A DNA stretch of 64,000 nt from Dryas octopetala (lineage: Eukaryota; Streptophyta; Magnoliopsida; Rosales; Rosaceae). A program made the translations under genes and the position numbers. Under the pieces are notes generated by a model. The model was not told the DNA's origin, did no database searches, and saw only the letters and a program-made list of their open reading frames with translations. Below are positions 24,521-35,754 of the stretch, piece after piece. Position 1 is the first letter of the stretch; each line of letters starts with the position of its first letter. The stretch lies in contig OY992834.1 of NCBI GenBank assembly GCA_963921425.1, positions 24,503,923 to 24,567,922 of the forward strand. Reading direction: 5' to 3'.

Positions 24521-24988
24521 GGACTTCCTCAAGAGTATATGAGCCTATTTACTGGCGAATAAAAGTATACACATGCAATACAAGATGAGGATCATGGGAG
24601 TAAGTGTGCCGAACCAGGAATTAGTGCCATAGGAAAAGACTATTCTTGTAGACAAAAAGGTCATGAGAGTCTGGTACGAGAAAAAGAGGATTCGTTATCC
24701 ACCACTTTTGGCTTTATAGGAGTAGGAAGAGACAATTACAATTATGGCCAAAACCCTCCAATATTCTATCCACCACATCTGCCTTACTCGGTTAGGTCTG
24801 ATAATAACTCATGAGGGTCTGATAATAACTCATGGGCACAACAACATGCAAACTCTTCAAATGAGTATGGTTATAGGCAAATTCAACCACAACATATTCC
24901 TGATCCATATGGTTGGCATGTTGGCAATTACATGCAAAATTATGCTGGAGAAGTATTTTGGGGTGATTATTTTTCTCAGTACACTTAC
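24521..24988 (+). pseudogene. hAT transposase C-terminal tail, first part
   Basis: After the LTR element the hAT sequence resumes. One frame reads NYNYGQNPPIFYPPHLPYS, then after a stop SSNEYGYRQIQPQHIPDPYG and YFSQYTYSGH. It is low in conserved motif content but continuous across the next insertion, since 29851 onward gives DDTKDNEHFEPPRNSMWY and a stop. A 21-bp direct repeat (GGTCTGATAATAACTCATG-type) lies at about 24795-24835. Assignment is by position and continuity, not by a domain. Confidence 0.55.
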
Positions 24989-25497
24989 TCTGGACATAGG
25001 GCTGCCCTTTGGTTTGGTTTTTACCGAACCGACTGACTACTGACCGGATTTTTTTAATTTGGTATACCGATTTTGTAACGACCTGACCCAAATTTCACGA
25101 GAAATTTAAATTTTTATTCATTATGGCCATTTAGAGGCGTAGTGGGAGATTAAATTGTGAGACTCTATATTTTTTTCAAGGTTTTATTCTAAATATTTTG
25201 AGAATTTATTTGAGAAATTATTTTAAAGATTTTGGGATTTGATTTGAGAAATAAAAAGATTGTGGCTTAATTTTTAAATTTTTTTTTTTAAAAAAATTGG
25301 GCTTGACCCAAAGTTGAATTTTAAAATTAATGGGCTTTTGAATTTGACTTTGGGCCCATTGAATGGGTCTTGATTCAACGAGTTCGTAGACACAAAGCAT
25401 ACGTAAATCGGAGTTACGGTTTGGGTTTTACGGACGATCAAAGTCGGGGGCATATTTGTAATTTTTACTTAAATGGTTTTTTAAAACCCAAATCACT

Positions 25498-25580
<83 letters not shown>

Positions 25581-25703
25581 CTTCCTCCCAACTCATACAC
25601 CCCTTCCCAACCACCATCGCCGGCCACCCCCGCTGACCTCAACCTCCAGCGAGCACCCCTAGACGCCGACCACCCTCCCCCGAGCTCACATTCTCTGTCC
25701 CTT

Positions 25704-25735
<32 letters not shown>

Positions 25736-27382
25736 CTTCCTCTGTACACACACACCCGACTGCGATCACCACCACCTCCTGCCGTTCTCTGACCGACCCA
25801 GCCACCCACGTGACCCCCCCTTGCCGGTGCCGACACCCACTGAGTTCACTGGCAACTCAGCCCCGCGCGCACAGAGAAACCCAGAAACCAGCTACCACTC
25901 TCCTCTGTCTCGCCAAAAATTACGGCCAATCTTGACCACAATTTCTTCAATGTTTTAGTGGGTTTTTCCTCTTGAGGTATGAGCTTCCATTTCCTTTAAA
26001 TTTGGTTGATTTATTTTGAGGTTTGTGAAAAATGGAAAATTTGGGGATTTAGTACCCATTTCAGGTTCCTCTTGTAATTGGGAAAATTGATGATGTTGTA
26101 TATAATTTTGGACAAATTCCACCCCTAGGAACCTTTAATTATTGAGTAGAATTAGAAATTTAAAGAAACTTTGAGAATTTATGATTTTTGGTATTGAAAC
26201 CGCCACCTTAAGCGGCGACGGCGGTGGTTCGAACCACCCAACCGTCAATTCCTTTGAATAACATGAATTTGAGATTCAAATTAGGTTGATTACTAATTTT
26301 GGTTAGTTGGAAGTTATTTGAGTTGACGAAACTACAATTTAGACATAAATTGGACACTTTTCAGAACCGAAACGACATTTGGATGAACCCCGTTCGAGAT
26401 ATAGTATACATAAGGTTTATTTGAGTTGAATTGTTGAATTAAAAATTTTAAGTGTTGTTTGATTTTGAGCCGGGAAGGATTTATTTTGGATTTGAGTTTA
26501 TGTGATTTATGAAAATTTAGAAATTTACTTTTGGGAATAGAAAGGTTGAACGAAGTGTTTAGATTCACACACGCACGTTGAATTTATGGCGGAGCGATCC
26601 TAATTTCATGTGTTATCAATTCTCCTTTAGGCAATAACCCCAAGAACAGAGATGATCCAGTGGAGGATCAAAGCTAGGCATCCTTAATTGTGAGTGGACT
26701 TTTATTTTAGAAATATTTATACATTTTATAATTTAATTATTTTCTAGCTATCTTGAGTTTTGTTTGAGAGATAAGAATTTTTGAGTTAGATGTTTGATTT
26801 TGACTAAGTTTATGAAAAGACCACATTATTTCAATCATTTCATGATATTAGGTTTATTTGGAGATTTGACGTATGGATTTGAATGTTGGGCTTTCAAATA
26901 TGTTCACGAGTAATCTTTCTAAAACATGACTTTTGTATGTTGATTTCTTGAAGTTTGGGGTTTCTTGGATCATATTATAGTATCTCTTTCTCAAGTTTAT
27001 GATTTATTTTATTTTTGGCCTATTGCGAGGAAGATTGATTTATATGGACTCATTTTTTTTCAAGATAAGTTTCGTAACATGTTTGAAAGTTTAAAATTTA
27101 AGGTTAAACGAATGTGATTTGTGGAATTGTTATTTAGTTTATTAAAAGATTACATATAACTTGGATGTTCATTTCTTTGAATGTTTATGTATGGTTTGAG
27201 ACATTGTGATTTGAGGAAAGACACATTTTTGATGAGTTGGATTGTTAAGAAGAATTTTGAAAAGAATTAAAAAAATGCTTAACCATTTATCTCAAAAGTG
27301 AGTAGAGATTTAAAGAGTATTTAAAAACTGTTGTGTAAATGGACGTACTGATTGGACGAGCCTGCCTGTGTAAAATGCACGG

Positions 27383-27575
27383 GATTGTGGCCAGGATATG
27401 AGTCTGCTCATGCGGAGTGACCTCTCCGTACAAGATTGTGGCCAGGATACGAGCCTGCTCGTGCAAAGTGACCTCTCCGTACGAGATTGTGGCCAGAATA
27501 TGAGCCTGCTCGTGCAGAGTGACCTCTATGTACGAGATTGTGGCCAGGATTTGAGCTTACCAGTGCGCGGGATTG
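27383..27575 (+). repeat. 51-bp minisatellite, more than three units, within a solo LTR
   Basis: Units start GATTGTGGCCAGGATA at 27383, 27434, 27485 and 27536, so the period is 51 bp. Each includes GAGCCTGCTCGTGC and GTGACCTCTCCGTAC with small changes. It lies in the same relative slot as the 57-bp array of the 13552 LTR but is unrelated in sequence. Confidence 0.9.
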
Positions 27576-27680
27576 TGGCGAGGACATTGTCTGCAGTTAC
27601 GGGTTTGAGTACGGTGAAACTTCATTCCCCTTTCTAAGGATTTTCTATTACATAAGTTTAAAGAGGAAATTTTTTTTTTA

Positions 27681-28282
27681 GGGAAAAATTTACAAACAGG
27701 ACACATACTTTGATGGTTGTTTCATTTTAGGACATTAATTTTGTTTTGTGTTAATGAATGACGCATACTTTCATTTTGTGTCAATTAAGGATCATGTTTT
27801 TTTTTTTCAGTTTTTATCTCAACTTTGGCCCAACGTTCGAGCTATCAAAACTCTACCAAATTCAGAAAAATTATACTAAATTCAGTTTTATAAAGATTAC
27901 CTAAATCGGATCTCTACAACTCTAGATTATCGACCTCAAAGTAGGATACCCGAAACTGTCCGATTTTCCAAATTTTTTTCCAGAGGTCTAATTGGACAGT
28001 TTCGGTTACCCAAGTTTTGGGCCAATGATCTGGAGTTGTAGATGCCCGATTTGAGTGATCTTTATATGGTTGTAAAGAGGAGATGCATAGCTTTAAACCA
28101 AGTATAAGTTTGCTAGGTTTAGTGAAGTTTTGATGAGTCCAATGTCAGGCCAAAGTTAAGATAAAACAAGGTCCTTAATTAACACAAAATAAAAGTATGT
28201 GTCCTTCATTAACATGAATCAAAATTAATGTTCTGAAATAAAACAACCATCAAAATATGTGTCCTGTTTGTAAATTTTTCCC
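27681..28282. mobile_element. Foldback MITE inside the solo LTR
   Basis: Terminal 25 bp are a perfect inverted repeat beginning GGGAAAAATTTACAAACAGG. The arms extend over much of the 602 bp (GGCCTGACATT.. right; its diverged complement left) with a centre near GGACAGTTTC/GAAACTGTCC. The right arm shares GATCTTTATATGGTTGTAAA with the foldback element at 10357-10904. Non-coding; a transcript would form a long hairpin. Confidence 0.85.
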
Positions 28283-29850
28283 TTCTTTTTATGTTAATTT
28301 GGACTCTTAAATATGGTGCTACATAATACTTTTACTTAAAAAGTTTCAAAGAATGACTTCTTACTTGTTTAACCCTTCTATCGTGTATTTAAATAGTTAA
28401 ATTGACGTTTGAGAAGAGATTTTGAAAATAGTTTTAAAATTAGAGGATTTCAAAGAGCGATTGTAAGGTCTTAAAGATTATTATTTTATGACTTCTAAAA
28501 GATAAATAAATTTTATGTTTCGTTTTCTTAACTCGTTTACTCATTGAGTTTATCTCACGTTTTTCCCATATATGTTGTTTTAAATTTTCCCTCCAAATTG
28601 TAGCGGTGGCGGAGGTCGAGCCATATACATCGAGGCATAATTTTTCCACTCTCATTCCTCGGACATTGTAGGCGACATTTCCACTTTGTTATTTCTTTTA
28701 GCTTTAATATGAAACTTCTTGTATTTGTAGCTTTGATAACCGCATTTGGACCCTACGAATGAATTATTTTTATTTGTTGAGTCTGAGACTCCCTGTTGTT
28801 TGCGGTAGAGGTGACTAATGAATTTTAGAAGTATTATCTACAGGTTTATAAATTTTTGGGTTAGTCCAATTTCAGGGGAGGTTCTGCTGAAGTTTTGGTA
28901 GGATTTTCCTTGATTTTGGATCCCACAGGACCTCTCCGAGTTTCAGGGTGGAATCCGGAGGCGGTTCTGTCAGATTTTCACAATTCGAAAATTGGAAATC
29001 CGAAACCGAAAAAATTCAAAAAAAGTTGGTTTGGTTTTGGTAAAATCGAAAAAGGTTGGTAAATCGACCAATTATTGAAAATTATTACTGAAAGAAACCG
29101 AATCAATTATTACCGAAAAAACCAAAATATGTACTGAAAAAAACTGAAACAATTACCGAAATTTAGTTATATATGCTTATATAATACTATTATGTTAATG
29201 GTACAATAAATATTACACTACTAATATCTTAAAAAACTATAAAAAAATATAATTATATAATGTTATCATATTAGTATTATCAAAAGTGTGAATTAAGATA
29301 TAGAGTCATTCTCTAATAAAGTAAATATTATTATTTTTAGAAAAATAAGAATCTCATCTTTAGGTAAGTAATGCATATATATATATTTACTCATATTTAT
29401 CGATATATATATATATACTAAATTAATAGAATATTTACTAATACATATAATTAAACTAATTATACTAGTATATATTATTACTAATATTAATATTATTGCA
29501 ATTAATACTAGTACTATACTAAACTACCAATATTACTTTTACAAATATATATTCATCAAACATTATATTTTATGCATCATATTTGATTAAATTTTAATTT
29601 ATATTGGTATATAATAATTAGTATTATTATAATTAAACCAAAAATGAACTGAAGTAAACTGAATGAACCGAAGATATATCGAAGTAAATCGAAAATGAAC
29701 CGAAAGTATGTGATACCAAAATTACCGAAATTGAACCAAAAACTGAAGTTTACCAAAAATTACCGAATCGAAAAATACCGAATTTTTTGGTTTTGGTTTG
29801 GTAAGTCCCAATACCGATCCGAACCGACTGATGGGCAGCCTATCTGGACA

Positions 29851-30237
29851 TGACGATACTAAAGACAACGAACATTTTGAACCTCCTAGAAACTCCATGT
29901 GGTATTAAATACTTATATAATTCATAATGCAATATTAGTATAAATAAAATTGAGGTGTTATTTATGTAATTATTAATTAGTGAATAATTTTTTTAACAGT
30001 ATTTGCCTTCAATGCGCATTATATTCATCTTATATCATATGAAACCTATTATATAATTTAGTTTCTTCAATATTTTTTTCAATGTAGTAGATAATATGTT
30101 AAATAAATATACGGTAAAGTTTCATTCAAAATTTCAGTATTTTGATAGTAATTTCTGTCGTTTTTGTCTAATTTTTATCAAAATTTAACATTCATCGATC
30201 ATCAAAATTTATGTCAAATTCGAAATTTTACTTTTTG
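29851..30237 (+). mobile_element. hAT composite, end of tail frame and 3' arm
   Basis: Begins with the last codons of the tail (DDTKDNEHFEPPRNSMWY, stop at about 29905) and then the non-coding 3' arm. The arm (about 29945-30180) is the inverted counterpart of 2840-3066 in the small hAT element. It ends CGAAATTTTACTTTTTG at 30237. Confidence 0.75.
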
Positions 30238-31455
30238 ACCGTTGTGCTAGAAAGCCAAAAACCCACACTTTCCCTCTCTCTTCTCTTTCTCCATCGCCAC
30301 ACCCTCAACACCACTGAAATATCAGATTTTTTTTCTTCTCTTGTTAAATCCCATTCTTTTCTTTTTTTTCCTCAATCCAATCTCACCATTGTCAGGTAAT
30401 TTGGTTTCAACGAACAGTTTTGAAACCATTTTGGGTGTGAATTGAAGATAATTTTCTTACAAAATCGGAAGCTATCTTGAAGATGCCTTTCTTCAATAAA
30501 AATTAAAATTTAAAGATTTATCAAGTTTTTAAATGGTTGAAGACTTGAAGGCATTGCATCTGTGACGTACCGCTTATCTTCCTCCACATATCTATGTCCA
30601 ACCCATTTCCTTTTATGAACAAAGCCAACCCAATTTGAGTGAATTACAGCCTAGAGATTTAATAGGGGAGATGTATAGAGAAGATTGAAGATCCGGTGGT
30701 GTGGAGAGAGAAAAAAGAAAAAGGGTGGACTTTATGATTTCTGGATTTCAAAATAATTCTTCCTTGAAACTAAATCACCTGACAATGGTGGAAATGTGGA
30801 ATTGCATTGAAAAAATAATATTGAGATTTGACAGAGGAGATGCAGAGAGAAAAATGGCGTTTTCAATAAATAATATTTTAAAATGAAATAAGTAAAAAAT
30901 AATTTTTATTAATAAAAATTCTTATTTTACACCTCAATTAGTTTACACTAAAACTTAAAAGCTTGAAATAAAACAAAAAAAATAAAAAATTTGTCAACCA
31001 AACCCCAACCCCAACCTGATGCGCAGCCCACACCCATCCGGCCATCCCTCTCATCTTCCAACATCTACTCCCAGTAATTGTCCGAAACCCCAACCAATAC
31101 GTACACTTCTCTCAATCTTCTCCTCCTCCTGGCTGATGAGAAGAAGGCTTAAAACCAAGTGAGTACTCCCCAAACAAAATTCGAAGTTCTATAGCAGAGT
31201 TCCATAAACCAAATTTCTCCAAGCCTATCAACAACCTCTAGTACCTCAGCTAATAAAAATTCAATTTTTTCATCACTAAAACCAGAAGAGCATTCAGATT
31301 TCAGACTCTATTTCATCTCAATTTTATTGGAATCCAAGAGACACCCATGATTATAATCCCATCAACCACGTGAGAAAAAACTAATCATTGTGTAAACACA
31401 ATTATAAATCCATTAAATTAATACAGAATAAAGAATACCACAAACCATTTCTTCG
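30238..31455. other. Intergenic, no gene recognised
   Basis: AT-rich with a pyrimidine-rich patch (30260-30390). Short open frames (30211-30399, 30701-30886) have no family features. Nothing else is supported. Confidence 0.4.
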
Positions 31456-32270
31456 GACCTGGATCCTCTACCAGGTTTTTCTCTACCAGACTGTACACAG
31501 TAAAGCAAACCCATTAAAACCCTCCCAATTCTAAACCCATCTGCCAACCATTACTTTACTATTTTGGGGTGTATTCGACTCAGATTTCATTGGATTTTAA
31601 AAGTTCAATAAAATTTAGGTGTTCTCAATTCACATTTTAATGAATTCCAATAAAATTCATGAGGTGTCCTAAAAAAGTAATGAATTTCATTAAATGAAAG
31701 ATTTTAATGGATTTTGATAGATTTTGATGAATTTGAATGCATTTTTTACACATAACAAATTCTATGAGAATTTCAGCCAATTTTTTTGAATTTTGATAGA
31801 TTATATGAATTTTAAAATTTATTAAAATCTAAATTGGGAACACCCCCTTAATAAAGTACCAGTGCCTTTGAGCTTCATCCTCCGTAGGATTCAATGTCAG
31901 GTTTCTTATGCTCAGAATTTCTCAACAGCAAGAGCTCTCTCTCCACACTTAAGAACCCCACCCGATGTGGATAGTCAGTACTTGACTGAACTGTTAGGCG
32001 GATTACCAAAAGCTTGGGCCTTTTGTTCAGTTCGTGCCTATATGTGGCCGACTCTTGAACCAACCGTGAGCACATCGAACCAATGGGAGGGTGAGGGTGG
32101 TGGCAGGCAGCTGGAGGAAGTGGCGAAGAGGAAAGAAGGAGAAGGAAGTGCACTCAGATTTTTTTTAACATGTGGCACAATCCTATCTCTTGGATATTTT
32201 GAATGGCTATGATTAAAAGCCTAGTACAGTTTGGTAGAGAAAAACCTGGTAGAGGATCCAAGTCCTATTT
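31456..32270. mobile_element. TIR element with terminal CTGGATCCTCTACCAGG repeats
   Basis: 31459-31495 (CTGGATCCTCTACCAGGTTTT...CCAGACTGTAC) is repeated in inverted form at 32223-32266 (GTACAGTTTGGTAGAG...GGTAGAGGATCCAAG), about 37 bp per arm with few mismatches. The interior has an unsupported 116-codon open frame (31862-32212) and a nested Tourist-like MITE. The superfamily is not assigned because the target duplication is unclear. Confidence 0.65.
31564..31851. mobile_element. Nested Tourist/Harbinger-like MITE
   Basis: The left end GGGGTGTATTCGACTCAGATTT and inverted right end GGGGTGTTCCCAATTTAGATTT match each other and the GGGGTGTATTC-type ends of plant Harbinger MITEs. The interior is AT-rich with ATGAATTT/AAATTCAT words. 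It sits inside the 31456-32270 element. Confidence 0.6.
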
Positions 32271-32599
32271 CTTCAGCCCCACATATTTGAAAATTGGTAC
32301 AAATTTTGTGATGGGATTTACTTGAATTCTTTAGTTTTGTTTAATTTGATTTAATTGTAAATAAATTTATTTTTATGAAAAAAATTATTTAGAAGCATTA
32401 TTTTATTTCAAAATGCCTATTTATGAATTAGCAAAAATATTTTTAGACTTAACGGAAAATTTAACCAAATGTGACAGTACATGCCATATTATCACATATT
32501 AATAAGTTTGGGCGGTAAAATGGTAAAATTTTATTTTTTGATGATATTTGTGCACATTGACAAATAGATTATAGATACCACTTTCACCGCTCCCCATAA

Positions 32600-32790
32600 A
32601 TCGAACTAAATCCTCACTGCAGTATCCTAGATTGTCTAGGATTCCTTTTACTTGTAGTCAGCTTTCCTAGTTGTACTGTTGTAGTGTATTATAATATATA
32701 TTGTAATCCTTGTCACATATACAAGGTTGTATTGTTACGTATTCTATAAATACCCCTTATTATAAAGAATAAAGGATGAATGAATTGTTT
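32600..32790 (+). promoter_or_regulatory. Promoter region of the threonine deaminase gene, LTR-like; TATA box 32745-32752
   Basis: TATAAATA at 32745-32752 lies 140 bp upstream of the start codon at 32892, a normal distance for a plant core promoter. The surrounding text (CTTTCCTAGTTGTACTGTTGTAGTG, then serial TTGTAATC and a TATA box just before ACCCC and AATAAAGG) resembles the U3/R part of plant Ty1/copia LTRs. I infer that the core promoter may come from a copia LTR fragment. No LTR borders or target duplication could be fixed. Confidence 0.45.
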
Positions 32791-32891
32791 TTCCTAAAAC
32801 CTACAAACCTGCCGGTGAGCGACGAAACTAGAAAGCAAGCAAAACCCAAAACTCCGGGAAGCCTCCCTCGCAAAGCCGGCACTTTCCAACC

Positions 32892-35707
32892 ATGGAGGCC
32901 CTCCACCTCAGCCTGGTCCATTCACCAGCACTCCTCCGCCCAAAACGCCACCGTTCGGTCCCCAATGGACCCCACCAGCTCATCACGGCACGCCGGGCCC
33001 CCATCAAGCCGTTCATCGCCGCCACGCTATCACGACCAACGGCCGAGATTTCCGCCACCTCCACTTCTTGCGAAAACGTTTCGCGACAGTACCATCCTTT
33101 TTTCCTCTTACCCGACCGTACAGCCACGGGCAAAAGCGACAACGGCGCCATTGAGTACCGGAAGAGCATCCTGTCGTTTAAGAATTTTCTGTCTGTGGCC
33201 ATTGAAACGCCGCTGGGACTTGCGACGAAGCTCTCGGAGCGGCTCGGGGTGAACGTCTGGCTCAAGCGGGAGGATTTTCTGTCTGTGAGTACTTGTACTT
33301 GATAAGTTTGATTGAAATTATCGAAAAGCACGAGCTTTGTGAAAATTGAATTTTTTTTTTTTTTTTTTTGTGGAAAATTGTGTTAGGTTTTCTCGTTAAA
33401 GTTCCGCATAGCTTATAACATGATGGCAGAGCTTCCGAGGGAGCAATTGGACCGAGGGGTGATTTGCTTGTCGGCCGGAAACCATGCCCACGCGGTTGCA
33501 TTGGCTGCAAAGAAGTTGGGTTGCAATGCAGTGGTTGCAATGCCTGTAACCACACCACAATTTAAGGTACTTTTGACATAGAATCTGCTCACAATTGAGT
33601 GATTTCCCGGATTTTAATTTGTAGGTTTGGCTTATTGGATGTGTTTGAATGGTGGGTAGGTTGTAATTTGGTAATTTGTGTGTAGTGGCAACCGGTTGAG
33701 ACATTGGGCGCCACGGTTGTTCTTGTAGGGGATTCGTATGACGAGGCTCAAGCCTATGCGAAGAAGAGGGCCGAAGAGGAGGGACAGACCTTCATACCTG
33801 TATTTGATCACCCAGATGTTATTATGGAGCAGGGAACAGTTGGGATGGAGATTATGCGTCAAACAAAAGGTCCCTTGCATGCGATTTTTGTGCCGGTGGT
33901 GGGTGGTGGCCTCATAGCTGGTATTGCTGCATATGTCAAGAGGGTCTCTCCAAAGGTTTGTTGGTTTTGAACTTTCTTTCTCATATCTCTCTAGTTTACC
34001 TTGAATGGCTTATTAGGCAAGTTGGAAAGATTTATTTATTTTTGAAATGACTCTGTTTTACATCATGTTATTCAGAAAACAGCACTGATTGTGGTATTTC
34101 TCTTTTATGCAGGTGAAGATTATTGGTGTGGAGCCGTCTGATACAAATGCAATGACATTGTCATTACATCACGGTGAGAGAATAGTGCTGGACCAGGTCG
34201 GAGGTTTTGCAGATGGTGTAGCTGTGAAAGAGGTTGGTGAAGAGACTTTCTCCTTATGCAAGGAGTTGATGGATGGTGTAGTTTTTGTAAGCCATGATGC
34301 TATCTGCGGATCAATAAAGGTGAAACTTCTTTCATGTCTTGAAGTTTGCATGGATGAGTCTATTGCTTATCATACAGTCTTAGGTAGTTGGCTTCTGAAA
34401 AAAAATTATGATCATATTTGCATGCTCTACAATCTAAATCTACTTCTATCTTTGTAATCATACATACTTTTCCCATCTTTTTTGGTGTAAGTAATCACTT
34501 TCAAAAGTGTCTTTGATGTTGATATAAATTATGTGAAAATTGAATTATGGAATTAATAGCCAAGGGTCGTGGTCAAAAATTGGCATGAAGGAATTGGGAA
34601 TTTACTTAGAGGATAATCAAGTAGAGTGAGTGTTCTGTTTCTGCTTTCTGGAACACCAAATGCCAAAATTAGAATTGTCCAAGATACATAGCCAAAAATA
34701 TAGTAACAACCTTGGAGTTTCTTGAAGCAAGCTTACTATAGCTGATATTGTAATTGTCTGCTCAGTGGTCTACTTTTTATGTTTGTCCTTACACCTTAGT
34801 GCCCTTTTCCTTTTGTATGCAACCTGGTCTACTTCTGTCATCAGAGAGATGTGTTTTTTATTATGTGAAATCATTCTTGCTCAAAAGTAACCTCATTTCT
34901 ATGTTTGACTATTTGTAAAACTTATCAGTTAAAATACAATGTTGGTGCTAGTGTATCTCATTGAGAAATGATGGCCAACACTATAACTTATCACTTGAAA
35001 GCTTTGAGATCTTAGACTTTTGCTTGTTTTGCAGGATATGTTTGAGGAGACAAGGAGAATCTTAGAACCAGCAGGTGCTCTTGCTCTTGCTGGAGCTGAA
35101 GCATATTGCAAGTATTATGGTCTTAAAGGAGAAAATGTTGTTGCAATAACCAGTGGGGCAAAGAACTTTGATCAACTGAGAGTGGCGACTGAACTTGCTT
35201 ATGTTGGTTGGCAACAACAGCCTGTACTCGCAGCTGTTATACCAGAGGAGCCTGGAAGCCTTAAACATTATTGTGAACTGGTATGCCAATGAAGCTTTAG
35301 TCAACTGTTTTTTCCCCTTCCTACTGATCAGTGTTCTGCGTGGTGTGAACTGAATCATTTTGGTTGACAGGTGGGCCCAATGAATATCAGTGAATTCAAA
35401 TACAGATATAATTCTGATAAAGAGGCTATCGTATTGTACAGGTGAGCACTTGTCAGTGGTAATTTTTTCCCCAATTTGGGCCAATTTCTTCTGTATGTTT
35501 TAGATGTATTTACTTAGGATTAGTAATACATGGAGAAGTGATATATTTATTTATCCTTTTATATCATGTGCAGTGTTGGTGTGCACACAGCTTCTGAACT
35601 TCAAGCGATGCAAGAGCGGATGGAATTTTCTAAACTTAAAACTTACAATCTCACCGGTAGTGACTTGGATAAAGATCACTTGCTTTACTCGGTAATTCTG
35701 CCACATA

Positions 35708-35754
<47 letters not shown>

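Larger units (their letters stand above)
25074..28972 (+). mobile_element. Solo LTR, 3899 bp, target duplication GATTT
   Basis: It begins TGTAACGACCTGACCC and ends GGCGGTTCTGTCA. GATTT flanks it exactly (25069-25073 and 28973-28977). It is the closest relative here of the 7892-11536 LTR (shared GCGGCGACGGCGGTGGTT at about 26212 and 9029). It contains a long CT tract (25499-25568), a GC-rich leader-like section (25580-25920), a 51-bp minisatellite (27383-27575) and a foldback MITE (27681-28282). Confidence 0.92.
24997..29842. mobile_element. hAT-type MITE with 8-bp target duplication, split by a solo LTR
   Basis: Ends are TAGGGCTGCCC at 24997 and GGGCAGCCTA at 29842, flanked by exact TCTGGACA duplications (24989-24996, 29843-29850). 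The element proper is 24997-25073 plus 28978-29842, about 0.94 kb, non-coding. Its interior is rich in ACCGAAA and TTTCGGT words on both sides, the usual subterminal pattern of this MITE type. The middle is occupied by the solo LTR 25074-28972. Confidence 0.88.
6440..30237 (+). mobile_element. Composite hAT transposon, decayed and multiply interrupted
   Basis: The left end reads CAAGGAGTAAAATTTTG at 6440 and the right end read inward CAAAAAGTAAAATTTCG at 30237. These termini match the family of the 2791-4486 element. Host-element sequence is present at 6440-7891, 11537-13202, 24516-24996 and 29843-30237; the rest is later insertions. Coding remnants run in order from a BED zinc finger, through a DUF659-like segment and the middle of the hAT transposase, to a Tyr/Gly/Gln-rich C-terminal tail. 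The conserved C-terminal dimerisation region is missing, apparently lost with one end of the inserted LTR element near 13203. The 8-bp flanks (CTAGTAAT left, ACCGTTGT right) do not match. So either the two ends come from different copies or a rearrangement occurred. Family call is strong; treating it as one original insertion is inference. Confidence 0.7.

Noticed and set aside
24744-25043. 99-codon plus-strand frame and its antisense
   Set aside because: It crosses the MITE border at 24997; the likely hAT tail frame is a different one.
31862-32212. 116-codon open frame upstream of the gene
   Set aside because: Lies inside the TIR element; no domain and no splice or promoter support.
32776-33252. 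158-codon open frame overlapping exon 1 of threonine deaminase
   Set aside because: A shadow frame; the 32892 frame has the family homology and correct splice phase.
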